A stretch of 64,000 nt of DNA from UBA5078 sp040384465 (GTDB lineage Bacteria; Pseudomonadota; Gammaproteobacteria; Pseudomonadales; Pseudohongiellaceae), in NCBI GenBank assembly GCA_040384465.1, contig JAZKJF010000002.1, positions 1 through 64,000 of the forward strand, read 5' to 3'. The notes beneath the pieces are model-generated. The model searched no databases. It saw nothing but the letters and a program-made list of their open reading frames with translations, and had not been told where the DNA came from. A program made the position numbers and the translations under genes. How positions within the stretch are numbered: position 1 is the stretch's first letter; every line of letters starts with the position of its first letter. Shown here piece after piece: positions 54,198 through 62,982 of the stretch.

Positions 54198-55507
54198 CGT
54201 CTTACTTCCGGAAAGTACCTTTGCCAGTAGCCGTCGAAATCCACGGTGCTGAGGCGCAGGTCAATGTAGTAGCGGGTGTTGTTGGTCGCGCGGGCGAAGT
54301 CCACTCCGGTGAACATGGCGTCTTGCTCCAGTCGCTGCAGCAGACCCTGAGGATCATCGCTCTCTCCTTCAATCTGCACGCTGCCTTCATCGACCTCCAG
54401 CGAGGTCAGCACGGCGGGGCTCAGCACACTCTGCAACTGCAGCAAGGTAGCGGAGATATTCTGCGCGGGAAATTCGGTCAGGACGCCCCAGCGCTGTTCA
54501 AAGTCGCGCACCACGGCCTGATCCGCCCGGGCTGTCGCCGAGAGTTCACGCTGCTCCGCGAGGTCGGCCAGCAGGCTGCGCGCTTGCAGAGACTGGAACA
54601 AAAACGGACTGGCGCCCAGCAACAAGACCACTGCGGCCGCAATGCCGACCATCACCAGACGTTTGCCTTTTTCCATCTGCTTGCGGGCAGCCTGCGCCCC
54701 TGCCGGAACAAAGCTGTATTCGCGATCCGCCAGCACCGGTGCGGACAAGTCGACCCAGGCCTGTGCTGATGACAGTGTCATTCGCGCAGTGTCGGTGGTC
54801 TGTTTTGTCGTCGCTTCCTGCCACTGCCTGCGCAGCAGCTCATCCTCCAGATCCGCTCTGTCGATCTGCAGCCATTGCGTCAGCGCGCCCTGGCTGTAGA
54901 CAAGCTGCGTGAGAGTGCTGGCATCGCCCTCTTCAATCAGCAGGTCACCCTGAGCACCGGCCTGACTTGCAGCCGCCAGCGCCCGGGGCATGACAGAGGC
55001 GAGGAACAGACCTTGTGCCGCGAAGGCATCGAACAAGGCTTCCAGACGGGGAGCATTCATCCACAGAACGACATCGGTGCCATCGTCGTGGTGAGCTGTC
55101 GCGTTCACCGCAAAGACGAGGCTGCTGTCGTGGCTGGGCAGCAACACCGCTGTCTGCAATTGCAGCGCGGAACGCAGATTTTCTCTGGCCATGGCGGGCA
55201 TGCTGATCGTGGTGGCGATAAATTCTGAGGAGGGCAAGAGCAGCAGCACAGAGCGTTCGGCAATCTGCTGGTTAAGCACTTCGACGGCGGCCGTGGCCAT
55301 CGCCGTGCTCCAATCCCCGCCCTCAAGTCCCAGCTGGCGCCAGGACCCGTTGGACAAGTCATATAGCCGATCATCATGCACCAACAGCACGGTATTCACC
55401 TGCCGAAGCAGCTGCGTCCTGGCATTGGCGTCGAAAAAGGCTTTCAGGCTGCCCGGCAGCCGGTCCTTCAGGCCTTGCTGCCAGTGCTGCATATTGATGG
55501 ATGTCAT
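54194..55507 (-). CDS. gspL: Type II secretion protein GspL-like
   Basis: The 437-residue protein has a cytoplasmic actin-like domain (about 35-280), one membrane segment (LVMVGIAAAVVLLLGASPFLF) and a periplasmic PilN-like domain. GspL recruits GspE to the membrane. It is the first gene of the operon, ahead of gspM and gspE, and no gspC precedes it. The stop overlaps gspM by four bases. Confidence 0.82.
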   Translation of the reverse strand: MTSINMQHWQQGLKDRLPGSLKAFFDANARTQLLRQVNTVLLVHDDRLYDLSNGSWRQLGLEGGDWSTAMATAAVEVLNQQIAERSVLLLLPSSEFIATTISMPAMARENLRSALQLQTAVLLPSHDSSLVFAVNATAHHDDGTDVVLWMNAPRLEALFDAFAAQGLFLASVMPRALAAASQAGAQGDLLIEEGDASTLTQLVYSQGALTQWLQIDRADLEDELLRRQWQEATTKQTTDTARMTLSSAQAWVDLSAPVLADREYSFVPAGAQAARKQMEKGKRLVMVGIAAAVVLLLGASPFLFQSLQARSLLADLAEQRELSATARADQAVVRDFEQRWGVLTEFPAQNISATLLQLQSVLSPAVLTSLEVDEGSVQIEGESDDPQGLLQRLEQDAMFTGVDFARATNNTRYYIDLRLSTVDFDGYWQRYFPEVRR

Positions 55508-55641
55508 GTCATGGGCTGCTGATGAATGGAGACGATTCTCAAGTTGATCGTAGGATTACTCACACTGGGACAGAGGATACGCTCAAATAGTTTTAGGGGT
55601 GGTAACAATTAGCCGAATTATCGCGGGCAAACACCGGATTC

Positions 55642-57660
55642 TCAAGAGTTTCCCTGCGCCGCTGCCGCGATGCAGACACGATTGCGTCCCTGCTCTTTGG
55701 CGCTGTAGAGCGCCTTGTCTGCACGGTCAAACACCAGATCCGAGGTATCGCCGGGCTGAAAGGTCGCCGCCCCAAATGACATGGTGATTTGCACCTGCTT
55801 TTCCTTGAAGTGGAAGGGGCATTGTTCAATGGCCTGCCGCAGTTTGTTGGTCAGGCGCTCGGCATCTTCCAGCGAGGTGCTGTTCATGATGATCGCGAAT
55901 TCTTCGCCGCCGTAACGCGCCACGAAATCGCTCTTGCGGACCCGATTGGAGATTTCCCGCGCCAGCACTTTCAAGACTTTGTCGCCGGCCAGATGTCCAT
56001 AGGTGTCATTGATGCGCTTGAAGTGGTCTACGTCGCAGATGATCAGGCAAAGCTCTCTGCCGCCTGTCAGCGTCTGGCTGCTGCGCCATTGATCGAACTC
56101 ATGACGGATCTGCCGGTCATAGGCGGCGCGATTGGGCAGCTCTGTCAGTGCATCGCGCATGGCTTTCTGCTCCTGCTGGGCAAGGTGCAGACGCAGTTCA
56201 CGGGACTCTTCCTCCATGCCTTTGAGACGCTCTTCCAGGATGCGGGCCTGTTCTTTGCTGCTGTCTTCCTGACTGTTCTTCAGCGCTTTGAAGCCGTCCA
56301 TGGAAGAGAGAATGGCGCCAAGCTGATGCTGCACCGCACTCTTGAGCTCACCGATATCGGCAGCACTCTCAACACTGCGTGCAATACCGTCGACCTGGGT
56401 TCGCACGGTCTGATCCAGAGCAGACTCCGATTCCCGCGCCTCTTGTCCGAGTTCCCGGGAGAATTGCACGTACTCATGAACCTGCCCGAGGCCGGTATTC
56501 AACTCATTCAGGAAGCGTTGAAACTCCGAGCGCTCCTGTCCCAGAGAACTGGTGATCACGGCTGAGATGTCTTCCAGCACCGCCACAAATTCGTACCAGT
56601 TGAGGCCACGCGCCACCTGTTTGCGGATCTTGCCGGCCAGCGCAATCGACTGCTCGGAGACATAGATGTTTTCGAGGATGCGCAGCAATACGGGTTCTGC
56701 GTGATTGGCAATCGCAGAGAAGCCTGGTTCCTGAGTCGGTTGCACGACAGCCGTGGCTTCTGCCTGCTGAAGGGCGGACTCGGTAGAGGGCTGGCCAACT
56801 TCGTTCAGCGCTTCTGATTCGTCCGGAGAGCTTTCTGTATCCAGTTGCTCGTCGGAATGCTCAGTCGACACAGTGGCCTCAGGGGTCGAGGCCTTTACCG
56901 CCAAGGTCTCTGTATCTGCACTCTCAGCTGTCGCACTCTCTTCAGCAACTGTTTCGGACTTGACCTGCTCAGGGTCAAATCCCGCCTTGGTGGCCATGCT
57001 GAAGGGCGCGGCACTTGCAGGGCCTGACCTGTGTGGCTCATCTGCAACTCGCCCTAGAGCAGGCGCATCCGGAGACTCCTCAGTACCGCTGGAAGAGTCC
57101 GGGTGGTGCAACGAAAACAGGCGCGACCAGAACCCACCGCTTGCCGGTGCAGAGGCGGGCGCCTCAACCCCCTGAGACAGCTCACGCACGACCAGTCTGA
57201 GCAGCTCCAGAAAGGTGGCGATCAAGTCGGGGTGGTTTTGAGGGTCGGAGACTTGCGAGGCGAGCGTCTTCGCGTATTGCTTGACCCCGCGCTTGAGGTC
57301 ACGGGAGAGTTCGAGTTCCTGCAACTGCGTGATGCTCAAGGTAAGCGCGTTCTGGATAGCCCAGGTGCTTTGCTCTTTGCGGGAATCCAGACGGAGTACA
57401 GATTTTTCGATGTGTTCGAGGAGAACTTCCAGCCCGGCTTCGCTCTCTTCCGAACGCAGTGTGGTACGCAGCGCAGAGAGTTCACGATCCAGCCCGGAGT
57501 CGAGGCCGTCGCCTGCAAGACTGACCCCGACCAAACCGCGCCGCAGTAGCTTGATGCGATTGTTCAGCGTCTTTTCACGCTTATCCTGATCTTCGAGGGC
57601 ATCAAGGAATTTCTTTTTCCAGCGGGAAGCCTCAATGCTGTCGCTATTCCTTTGGCTCAT
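55642..57660 (-). CDS. dgcH: Diguanylate cyclase, DgcH-like
   Basis: The 672-residue cytoplasmic protein has helical N-terminal regions, an acidic Ser/Glu/Thr-rich linker (about 185-310) and a C-terminal GGDEF domain (about 500-665). The active site reads GGEEF and the inhibitory I-site RKSD is five residues upstream, so it should make c-di-GMP with product control. Gene position between type II genes and dsbA, and the length, match DgcH (PA5487) of Pseudomonas, which neighbours dsbA there. No sensor domain or membrane segment is visible. Confidence 0.85.
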   Translation of the reverse strand: MSQRNSDSIEASRWKKKFLDALEDQDKREKTLNNRIKLLRRGLVGVSLAGDGLDSGLDRELSALRTTLRSEESEAGLEVLLEHIEKSVLRLDSRKEQSTWAIQNALTLSITQLQELELSRDLKRGVKQYAKTLASQVSDPQNHPDLIATFLELLRLVVRELSQGVEAPASAPASGGFWSRLFSLHHPDSSSGTEESPDAPALGRVADEPHRSGPASAAPFSMATKAGFDPEQVKSETVAEESATAESADTETLAVKASTPEATVSTEHSDEQLDTESSPDESEALNEVGQPSTESALQQAEATAVVQPTQEPGFSAIANHAEPVLLRILENIYVSEQSIALAGKIRKQVARGLNWYEFVAVLEDISAVITSSLGQERSEFQRFLNELNTGLGQVHEYVQFSRELGQEARESESALDQTVRTQVDGIARSVESAADIGELKSAVQHQLGAILSSMDGFKALKNSQEDSSKEQARILEERLKGMEEESRELRLHLAQQEQKAMRDALTELPNRAAYDRQIRHEFDQWRSSQTLTGGRELCLIICDVDHFKRINDTYGHLAGDKVLKVLAREISNRVRKSDFVARYGGEEFAIIMNSTSLEDAERLTNKLRQAIEQCPFHFKEKQVQITMSFGAATFQPGDTSDLVFDRADKALYSAKEQGRNRVCIAAAAQGNS

Positions 57661-57774
57661 TGTGATCAGCTCTTATTCAGGAACGTGTTCAGCCCGGCCC
57701 GCCCGCCAACCTGCACTGTGCTGCTGAGCACAATGCAGGCAGGGAGATTACTGGAAAGTAATCGGGGGAGAGGT

Positions 57775-58416
57775 TCAGCTGGAAGATCTTTCTTTTTCAA
57801 CCAGGAAGTTCACCACCTCAAGCATATCCTGCTGAGTCGGCACTGCATCACCGGTAGAGATCAAGTACTTGCCATTGACGACCATGTTCGGTGTGCTGCG
57901 CACTTGATACTCGCGCATCTTGGCTTCCGCCTGATTCACCTTGGTGCGAACAGAGAAGGAGTTGAACGCAGTACTGAACTGCTCGGCAGTGACGCCGTAC
58001 TGTACGAAGAAAGCGGAGAGCTGCTGTTCGTTCTGCAGACGGTTGCCCTGGACGTTGATGGCATCAAACATCGGGCTGTGCACTTGCTCCAGAACATTCA
58101 GTGCTTCGGCAGTGAAGAAAGCCTGCGCATGAATCTTCATCAGATCGTTCCACATACCCGGGAAACGCACAAAGTCGACATCCGGGGCCAGCGAGGCTTC
58201 CCAGTTTTCGATCAGCGGTTCAAAGCGGAAACAGTGACTGCAGCCGTACCAGAACACTTCAACGACTTCGATCTTCGCCGCATCATTGGTCTTGACCGCT
58301 GTCGGCAGAACGACGTAATGCGTGCCTTCCACGAAACGCGCAGGCTGCGCAAACACCGAGAACGCCAGTGGTGCCAGCACTAAAACTGCCAATAACTGTA
58401 TGATCTTCTTGTGCAT
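57775..58416 (-). CDS. dsbA: Thiol:disulfide oxidoreductase DsbA
   Basis: The 213-residue periplasmic protein has a signal peptide (MHKKIIQLLAVLVLAPLAFSVFA) and a thioredoxin fold with inserted helical domain. The active site is CSHC (FWYGCSHCF) in place of the common CPHC, and the cis-proline loop reads RSTPNMVV. DsbA introduces disulfides into exported proteins such as secreted enzymes of the type II system. It lies between the DgcH-like gene and cytochrome c4 as in Pseudomonas. Confidence 0.93.
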   Translation of the reverse strand: MHKKIIQLLAVLVLAPLAFSVFAQPARFVEGTHYVVLPTAVKTNDAAKIEVVEVFWYGCSHCFRFEPLIENWEASLAPDVDFVRFPGMWNDLMKIHAQAFFTAEALNVLEQVHSPMFDAINVQGNRLQNEQQLSAFFVQYGVTAEQFSTAFNSFSVRTKVNQAEAKMREYQVRSTPNMVVNGKYLISTGDAVPTQQDMLEVVNFLVEKERSSS

Positions 58417-58527
58417 TTTTTCTTCCTCTCTCTATATGAAGGCTTGGGATCTGTGACTGACTGAGCTTACAGACCGCTTCACTTAAGCAAATATTGCCTG
58501 AATGCGGCCTTAACCCCAGCACTAACC

Positions 58528-59154
58528 TCAGTTCAATCCGGAGATATAACTCGCCAGAGCTTCAATTTCTTTGTCAGTCAGACGCTCAGAGACAATGCGC
58601 ATGGGTGAAGAATTGCCGTCATTGGTGCGCTCGCCCGCACGGAATGCCTTCAGCTGCGTCGCTGTGTATTCCGCATGCTGGCCGCCGAGTGCCGGGAATC
58701 CGCCCTGGCTGTTGCCCTGACCGGTGGGTGAGTGGCAAGCGGAGCAAGCAGCGACGTTCAGGCTGGCGATACCGGCACGGTAGATGCTCTCAGCAGTCTC
58801 AATCAGATCAGGGTTCGCACCCTGCAGGGTGATCTCCTGGGATTCGAAATAAGCAGCAATATCGGCGATGTCCTGATCAGTGGAGTTGTTGAGAAGACCG
58901 GTCATCAATGGGACAGAGCGGGCACCGCTCTTGATATCGTTCATTTGCTTGATGAGGTAGCGGGCATTTTGGCCAGCCAGCTTCGGGTTTGCTGCAACGG
59001 CACTGTTGCCATCCGCGCCATGGCACGCGCCACACACGGCAGCCTTGCTCTCACCCGCAGCAGCATTGCCCTGCGCGTGGCTGAAACTGGCAAATCCAGC
59101 GAGAATCAGTGTTGATACCAGAGTCAGTACTTTCTTGGTGGCTAGTTTTTTCAT
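58528..59154 (-). CDS. Cytochrome c4 (diheme)
   Basis: The 208-residue periplasmic protein has a signal peptide ending at SHAQ and two heme motifs, CGACH (about residue 42) and CSACH (about 142), each followed by a Met ligand region (VPLMTGLL; SPMRIVSERL). c4 passes electrons from the bc1 complex to terminal oxidases. ATG at 59154 is used; the longer frame upstream lacks a signal-like start. Placement next to engB and dsbA is conserved in Pseudomonas. Confidence 0.94.
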   Translation of the reverse strand: MKKLATKKVLTLVSTLILAGFASFSHAQGNAAAGESKAAVCGACHGADGNSAVAANPKLAGQNARYLIKQMNDIKSGARSVPLMTGLLNNSTDQDIADIAAYFESQEITLQGANPDLIETAESIYRAGIASLNVAACSACHSPTGQGNSQGGFPALGGQHAEYTATQLKAFRAGERTNDGNSSPMRIVSERLTDKEIEALASYISGLN

Positions 59155-59413
59155 GAATAGTCCAACTTTCCTAAAATTTTCAAAGTTCTTGAGAGTGCTT
59201 GAGCGTTCAATACAACAGCTGTCAGCGGGGCAGGACACTACCATTGTGAAGGTGGTAACCTGATCTGGCAGGCGTTTTCAATGAATCGAGCGGCCGCGAA
59301 GTATAACGCATCGCTTTTCATTACTCTATCTGTCGCACTGAGCCCATCGGCAAATAGTATGACTCAAAGCAGGTTTTTACCAATCTGGAGCTGCGGTTTG
59401 ACCGCCAAGGCGC

Positions 59414-59442
59414 TTGCTCTTGCCGGTCTCTTGCTGTATCTA
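59414..59442 (+). promoter_or_regulatory. Candidate promoter of engB
   Basis: TTGCTC (59414-59419), 17 bp, TATCTA (59437-59442). It would start transcription at about 59449, almost at the ATG, so the message would be nearly leaderless. Confidence 0.35.
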
Positions 59443-59450
59443 GTGCGCCC

Positions 59451-60113
59451 ATGAATTACAAATCTGCCAGTTTCACCACCAGCTCCGTCAGCCTCGACGA
59501 TTGCCCAACCGACAGTCAGCGCGAAGTTGCCTTTGCCGGTTGCTCCAACGCGGGCAAGTCCAGCGCCATCAATACCTTGACCAACCAAACCGGACTGGCT
59601 CGCACCAGCAAGACGCCTGGCCGTACCCAGCTGATCAACTTTTTCGGTATAAGCCCGGGCAAGTATCTGGTCGACCTGCCGGGTTACGGATATGCCAAGG
59701 TGCCGCTTTCGATCAAGGGTCAGTGGCAGGATCACCTGGAGTTGTACCTGAATGAGCGCAAGACGCTGGTCGGCCTGATCTTGCTGACCGACATCCGCCA
59801 TGCGTTCAAGGACTTCGACCTGATGATGCTCAAATGGTCACGGCGCACAAACCTGCCCGTACACGTGATGCTCACCAAGTCCGACAAGCTCAAGCGCGGT
59901 GCCGCCCAGAACGCTCTGCTGGGAGCCCGCAAACAACTGGCCGATTTCCCCAACGCGTCGATTCAGGTGTTTTCCTCACTGAGCAAGACCGGCATCGACA
60001 CGCTTGAGGTGACGCTGGACAAGTGGTTTGCAGATCCTGTTGAACCTGCTGCCGAAGAGCCTGTTGCTGAAACCCCTTCTACTGAAAGCCCTTCCGTAAT
60101 CACTCCAGTCTGA
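59451..60113 (+). CDS. engB: Ribosome biogenesis GTPase EngB (YsxC)
   Basis: The 220-residue GTPase helps assemble the 50S subunit. G1 reads GCSNAGKSS, switch region TSKTPGRTQLINFF, G3 DLPGYGYAKVP, G4 TKSDKL and G5 FSSLSK. The usual G1 Arg (GRSNAGKS) is Cys here. A C-terminal tail of about 25 residues rich in Glu, Pro and Thr follows the domain. It is convergent with polA and divergent from cytochrome c4. Confidence 0.95.
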   Translation: MNYKSASFTTSSVSLDDCPTDSQREVAFAGCSNAGKSSAINTLTNQTGLARTSKTPGRTQLINFFGISPGKYLVDLPGYGYAKVPLSIKGQWQDHLELYLNERKTLVGLILLTDIRHAFKDFDLMMLKWSRRTNLPVHVMLTKSDKLKRGAAQNALLGARKQLADFPNASIQVFSSLSKTGIDTLEVTLDKWFADPVEPAAEEPVAETPSTESPSVITPV

Positions 60114-60154
60114 CCTGGCGGCGGCCAGCCGCCCTTGCAAGATTCAATGCTGTG

Positions 60155-62959
60155 TCAATGCGCCTCGTCCCAGTTATCGCCTACCCCGACATCAACCACC
60201 AGCGGCACATCCAGCGCTGCGGCACTCGTCATGCGGAAACGCACGCCCTCACGTAGCAGGTCAACATCCGCTTCCGCCACCTCGAACACCAGTTCGTCGT
60301 GTACCTGCAACACCATGCGGGCGTCCAGCACATCGGTACTCAGCCAGTGATCGATGTCGATCATGGCCTGCTTGATGATATCCGCAGCACTGCCTTGCAT
60401 CGGCGCATTGATCGCGGTGCGTTGCGCCGCCTTGCGCAGCATGCCGTTGCCCGCGTGAATGTCGGGCAGATAGAGACGTCGACCAAACAGCGTCTCCACA
60501 TAGCCATGCTCGTCGGCAAAGGCCTGGGTTTGATCCATGTAATGCAGCACACCCGGATATTTCTGGAAATAGAGATCGACGTAGTGCTGGGCGCTGTGTC
60601 TGTCGATCCCCAGTTGCTTGGCGAGACCGAATGCCGACATCCCGTAGATCAGCCCGAAATTGATAGCCTTGGCGCGGCGCCGCTGTTCGGACGTCACCTC
60701 ATCGAGCGGGGTGGCGAACACTTCTGAGGCCGTTGCCCGGTGGACATCCTGCGCACTGGAGAACGCTTTCAGCAACCCGGCGTCACGGGACAGGTGAGCC
60801 ATGATTCGCAGCTCCACCTGCGAGTAGTCGGCGGCCAGCAGTTTATAGCCCGGCGCGGCAATGAAGGCTTGCCGTACCTTGCGTCCCTCTGGTGTGCGGA
60901 TGGGAATGTTCTGCAGGTTCGGATCGATGGAGGACAAACGGCCCGTGGCTGCAACAGCCTGCTGGAAGCTGGAGTGGATGCGGCCCGTGCGCCTGTTGAT
61001 ATCCAATGGCAACTTGTCAGTGTACGTGGACTTCAGTTTGCTCAAGCCCCGGTGATCCATCAGTAGTTTGGGCAGTTCGTATTCCAGCGCCAATTCCTGC
61101 AACACCGGTTCCGCCGTGGAAGGCTGCCCGGTGGGAGTTTTCTTCAGCACGGGCAGGCCGAGCTTTTCGTAGAAAATCGTTTGCAACTGCTTTGGCGAGC
61201 TGAGATTGAACTCCTCGCCCGCGAGACGGTAAGCCTCTCTCTCGACCTCGACCAAGCGTAGACCAATCGCCTGACTCTGCTTCCCGAGTAAATCAGCATC
61301 CACCATGATGCCGCAGCGTTCCATCTTCTGCAGGGCAGGAATCAGCGCCAGCTCGTAGTATTTGTGCAGCCCTGCCAGCTCGCCGGTACTTGCGAGTCTG
61401 GCCGACAGAAAGTCGCTCAGACGCAAGATCAGGTCCGCCTTGCGCCCGGCATGGCGGCTGGCGGCATCGAGGTCCAGCTGACTGAAGGTCATCTTGCCTT
61501 TGCCCTTCCCCAACAATTCTGCAACTGCCACGGTCGAGAGCTGCAGGTAGTGCTCGGCGATGCTCTCCAGCGTATGGTCGATAGCCACTGAGTTAAGAAC
61601 ATAAGACGCAGTCAAGGTGTCGAAACGATAGCCCTTGAACTGTATGTCGTGGTTTGCGAATACATGCGTGAGAAGCTTGCAGTCGTGTCCCACCTTGTGA
61701 GCGCCGGCGCTCTCCAGCAACGGGCGCAGTCGGGTGAGCACCTTGCTACGCTCCAGCTGTGCGGGGAACTCCAGGGAATCATGCCCGACCGGGATATAGA
61801 AAGCGCTGCCTGCCTTGGTGCTCAGCGCAATGCCCACAATGGCGGCTTCCATGTACTGAGCCCCATCGGTCTCCAGCGCGACAGCAAACTGACGGGCGGT
61901 TCGTAACTGGGCGATACAGGCATCGAGCGCGGCATCGTCAAGAACGGGGAGGGTGTTGGTCTCGGGGCTTTCCTGGGTATTTTTTTGAGAGCTTTCTTGA
62001 GAACTTTCCTGATTGCTTTCCTGGGCGGATGCCGCCCCAGTTGTCGCTGTAGTCGCTTTCCGCGTGGATGCAGCCCCCTCAGAGTTAACCCCCCGGCTTT
62101 CCACTTCCTTCACCCAGGACTTGAATTCAAGCTGGCTGAAGAGGGCGTGGAGCTGCTCTCGGTCTTCGTCTTTGTGCACCAGATCGACAATCTGTACGTC
62201 CAGCGCCACATCGCGCTTGATCGTCGCAAGGCGATAACTCAGCCAGAGCTGGTCGATATTCTCTCGCAAACGCTCCCCAATCTTGCCGGACACCTTGTCG
62301 GCGTTGGCCACCAGCGCGTCCAGCGAGCCGTATTCCTGCAGCCACTTCAAGGCTGTCTTCGGCCCGACACTTGGCACGCCAGGAATGTTGTCAGCCGCAT
62401 CGCCCATCAGGGCGAGATATTCGACGATGCGCTCAGGGGGAATTCCAAATTTGGTGGTCACTCCGGCAGGGTCCAGCGACTCGTTGGTCATGGTGTTGAG
62501 CAGCGTGACATTCTCGGTGACCAGTTGGGCCAGATCCTTGTCGCCCGTGGAGATCAGCGTTCTGATCCCTTGCGCACAAGCCTGCGTGGCCAGTGTGCCG
62601 ATAACGTCATCCGCCTCCACACCGTCAATCACCAGTATTGGCAGGCCCATGGCTTTAATGATGGCGTGGATGGGTTCGATCTGACTGCGCAATTCATCCG
62701 GCATGGGCGGCCGGTGTGCCTTGTAGTCGGCGTACATGTCATTGCGGAAGGTCTTGCCCTTGGCATCGAACACGACCGCGATGTGACTGTCTGGATACGT
62801 TTTCACCAGACTGCGAATCATGTTGATGACGCCTTTTACGGCGCCGGTGTGTTGCCCTTTGCTGGTGAGAAGCGGGGGGAGGGCATGAAAGGCGCGAAAC
62901 AGGTAGGACGATCCATCCACCAGAACCAGCTGCACCTCACGCGGTGTACTTGTATCCAT
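60155..62959 (-). CDS. polA: DNA polymerase I with degenerate proofreading domain
   Basis: A 934-residue Pol I: 5' nuclease (about 1-290), a Gln/Ser/Glu/Asn-rich linker (about 296-337; QESSQESSQKN), 3'-5' exonuclease-fold domain (about 338-525) and polymerase domain (about 530-934) with ADYSQVELRI, the O-helix RRAKAINFGLIYG and VHDELVFEV. Polymerase motifs match E. coli. In the exonuclease fold, the sites matching E. coli D355, D424, Y497 and D501 are Ala361, Leu430, His503 and Lys507; only the Glu corresponding to E357 remains. Proofreading should be absent. ATG at 62959 is the family start. Confidence 0.96.
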   Translation of the reverse strand: MDTSTPREVQLVLVDGSSYLFRAFHALPPLLTSKGQHTGAVKGVINMIRSLVKTYPDSHIAVVFDAKGKTFRNDMYADYKAHRPPMPDELRSQIEPIHAIIKAMGLPILVIDGVEADDVIGTLATQACAQGIRTLISTGDKDLAQLVTENVTLLNTMTNESLDPAGVTTKFGIPPERIVEYLALMGDAADNIPGVPSVGPKTALKWLQEYGSLDALVANADKVSGKIGERLRENIDQLWLSYRLATIKRDVALDVQIVDLVHKDEDREQLHALFSQLEFKSWVKEVESRGVNSEGAASTRKATTATTGAASAQESNQESSQESSQKNTQESPETNTLPVLDDAALDACIAQLRTARQFAVALETDGAQYMEAAIVGIALSTKAGSAFYIPVGHDSLEFPAQLERSKVLTRLRPLLESAGAHKVGHDCKLLTHVFANHDIQFKGYRFDTLTASYVLNSVAIDHTLESIAEHYLQLSTVAVAELLGKGKGKMTFSQLDLDAASRHAGRKADLILRLSDFLSARLASTGELAGLHKYYELALIPALQKMERCGIMVDADLLGKQSQAIGLRLVEVEREAYRLAGEEFNLSSPKQLQTIFYEKLGLPVLKKTPTGQPSTAEPVLQELALEYELPKLLMDHRGLSKLKSTYTDKLPLDINRRTGRIHSSFQQAVAATGRLSSIDPNLQNIPIRTPEGRKVRQAFIAAPGYKLLAADYSQVELRIMAHLSRDAGLLKAFSSAQDVHRATASEVFATPLDEVTSEQRRRAKAINFGLIYGMSAFGLAKQLGIDRHSAQHYVDLYFQKYPGVLHYMDQTQAFADEHGYVETLFGRRLYLPDIHAGNGMLRKAAQRTAINAPMQGSAADIIKQAMIDIDHWLSTDVLDARMVLQVHDELVFEVAEADVDLLREGVRFRMTSAAALDVPLVVDVGVGDNWDEAH

Positions 62960-62982
62960 ATCGTGTTTTCCATGTCCTCTGG

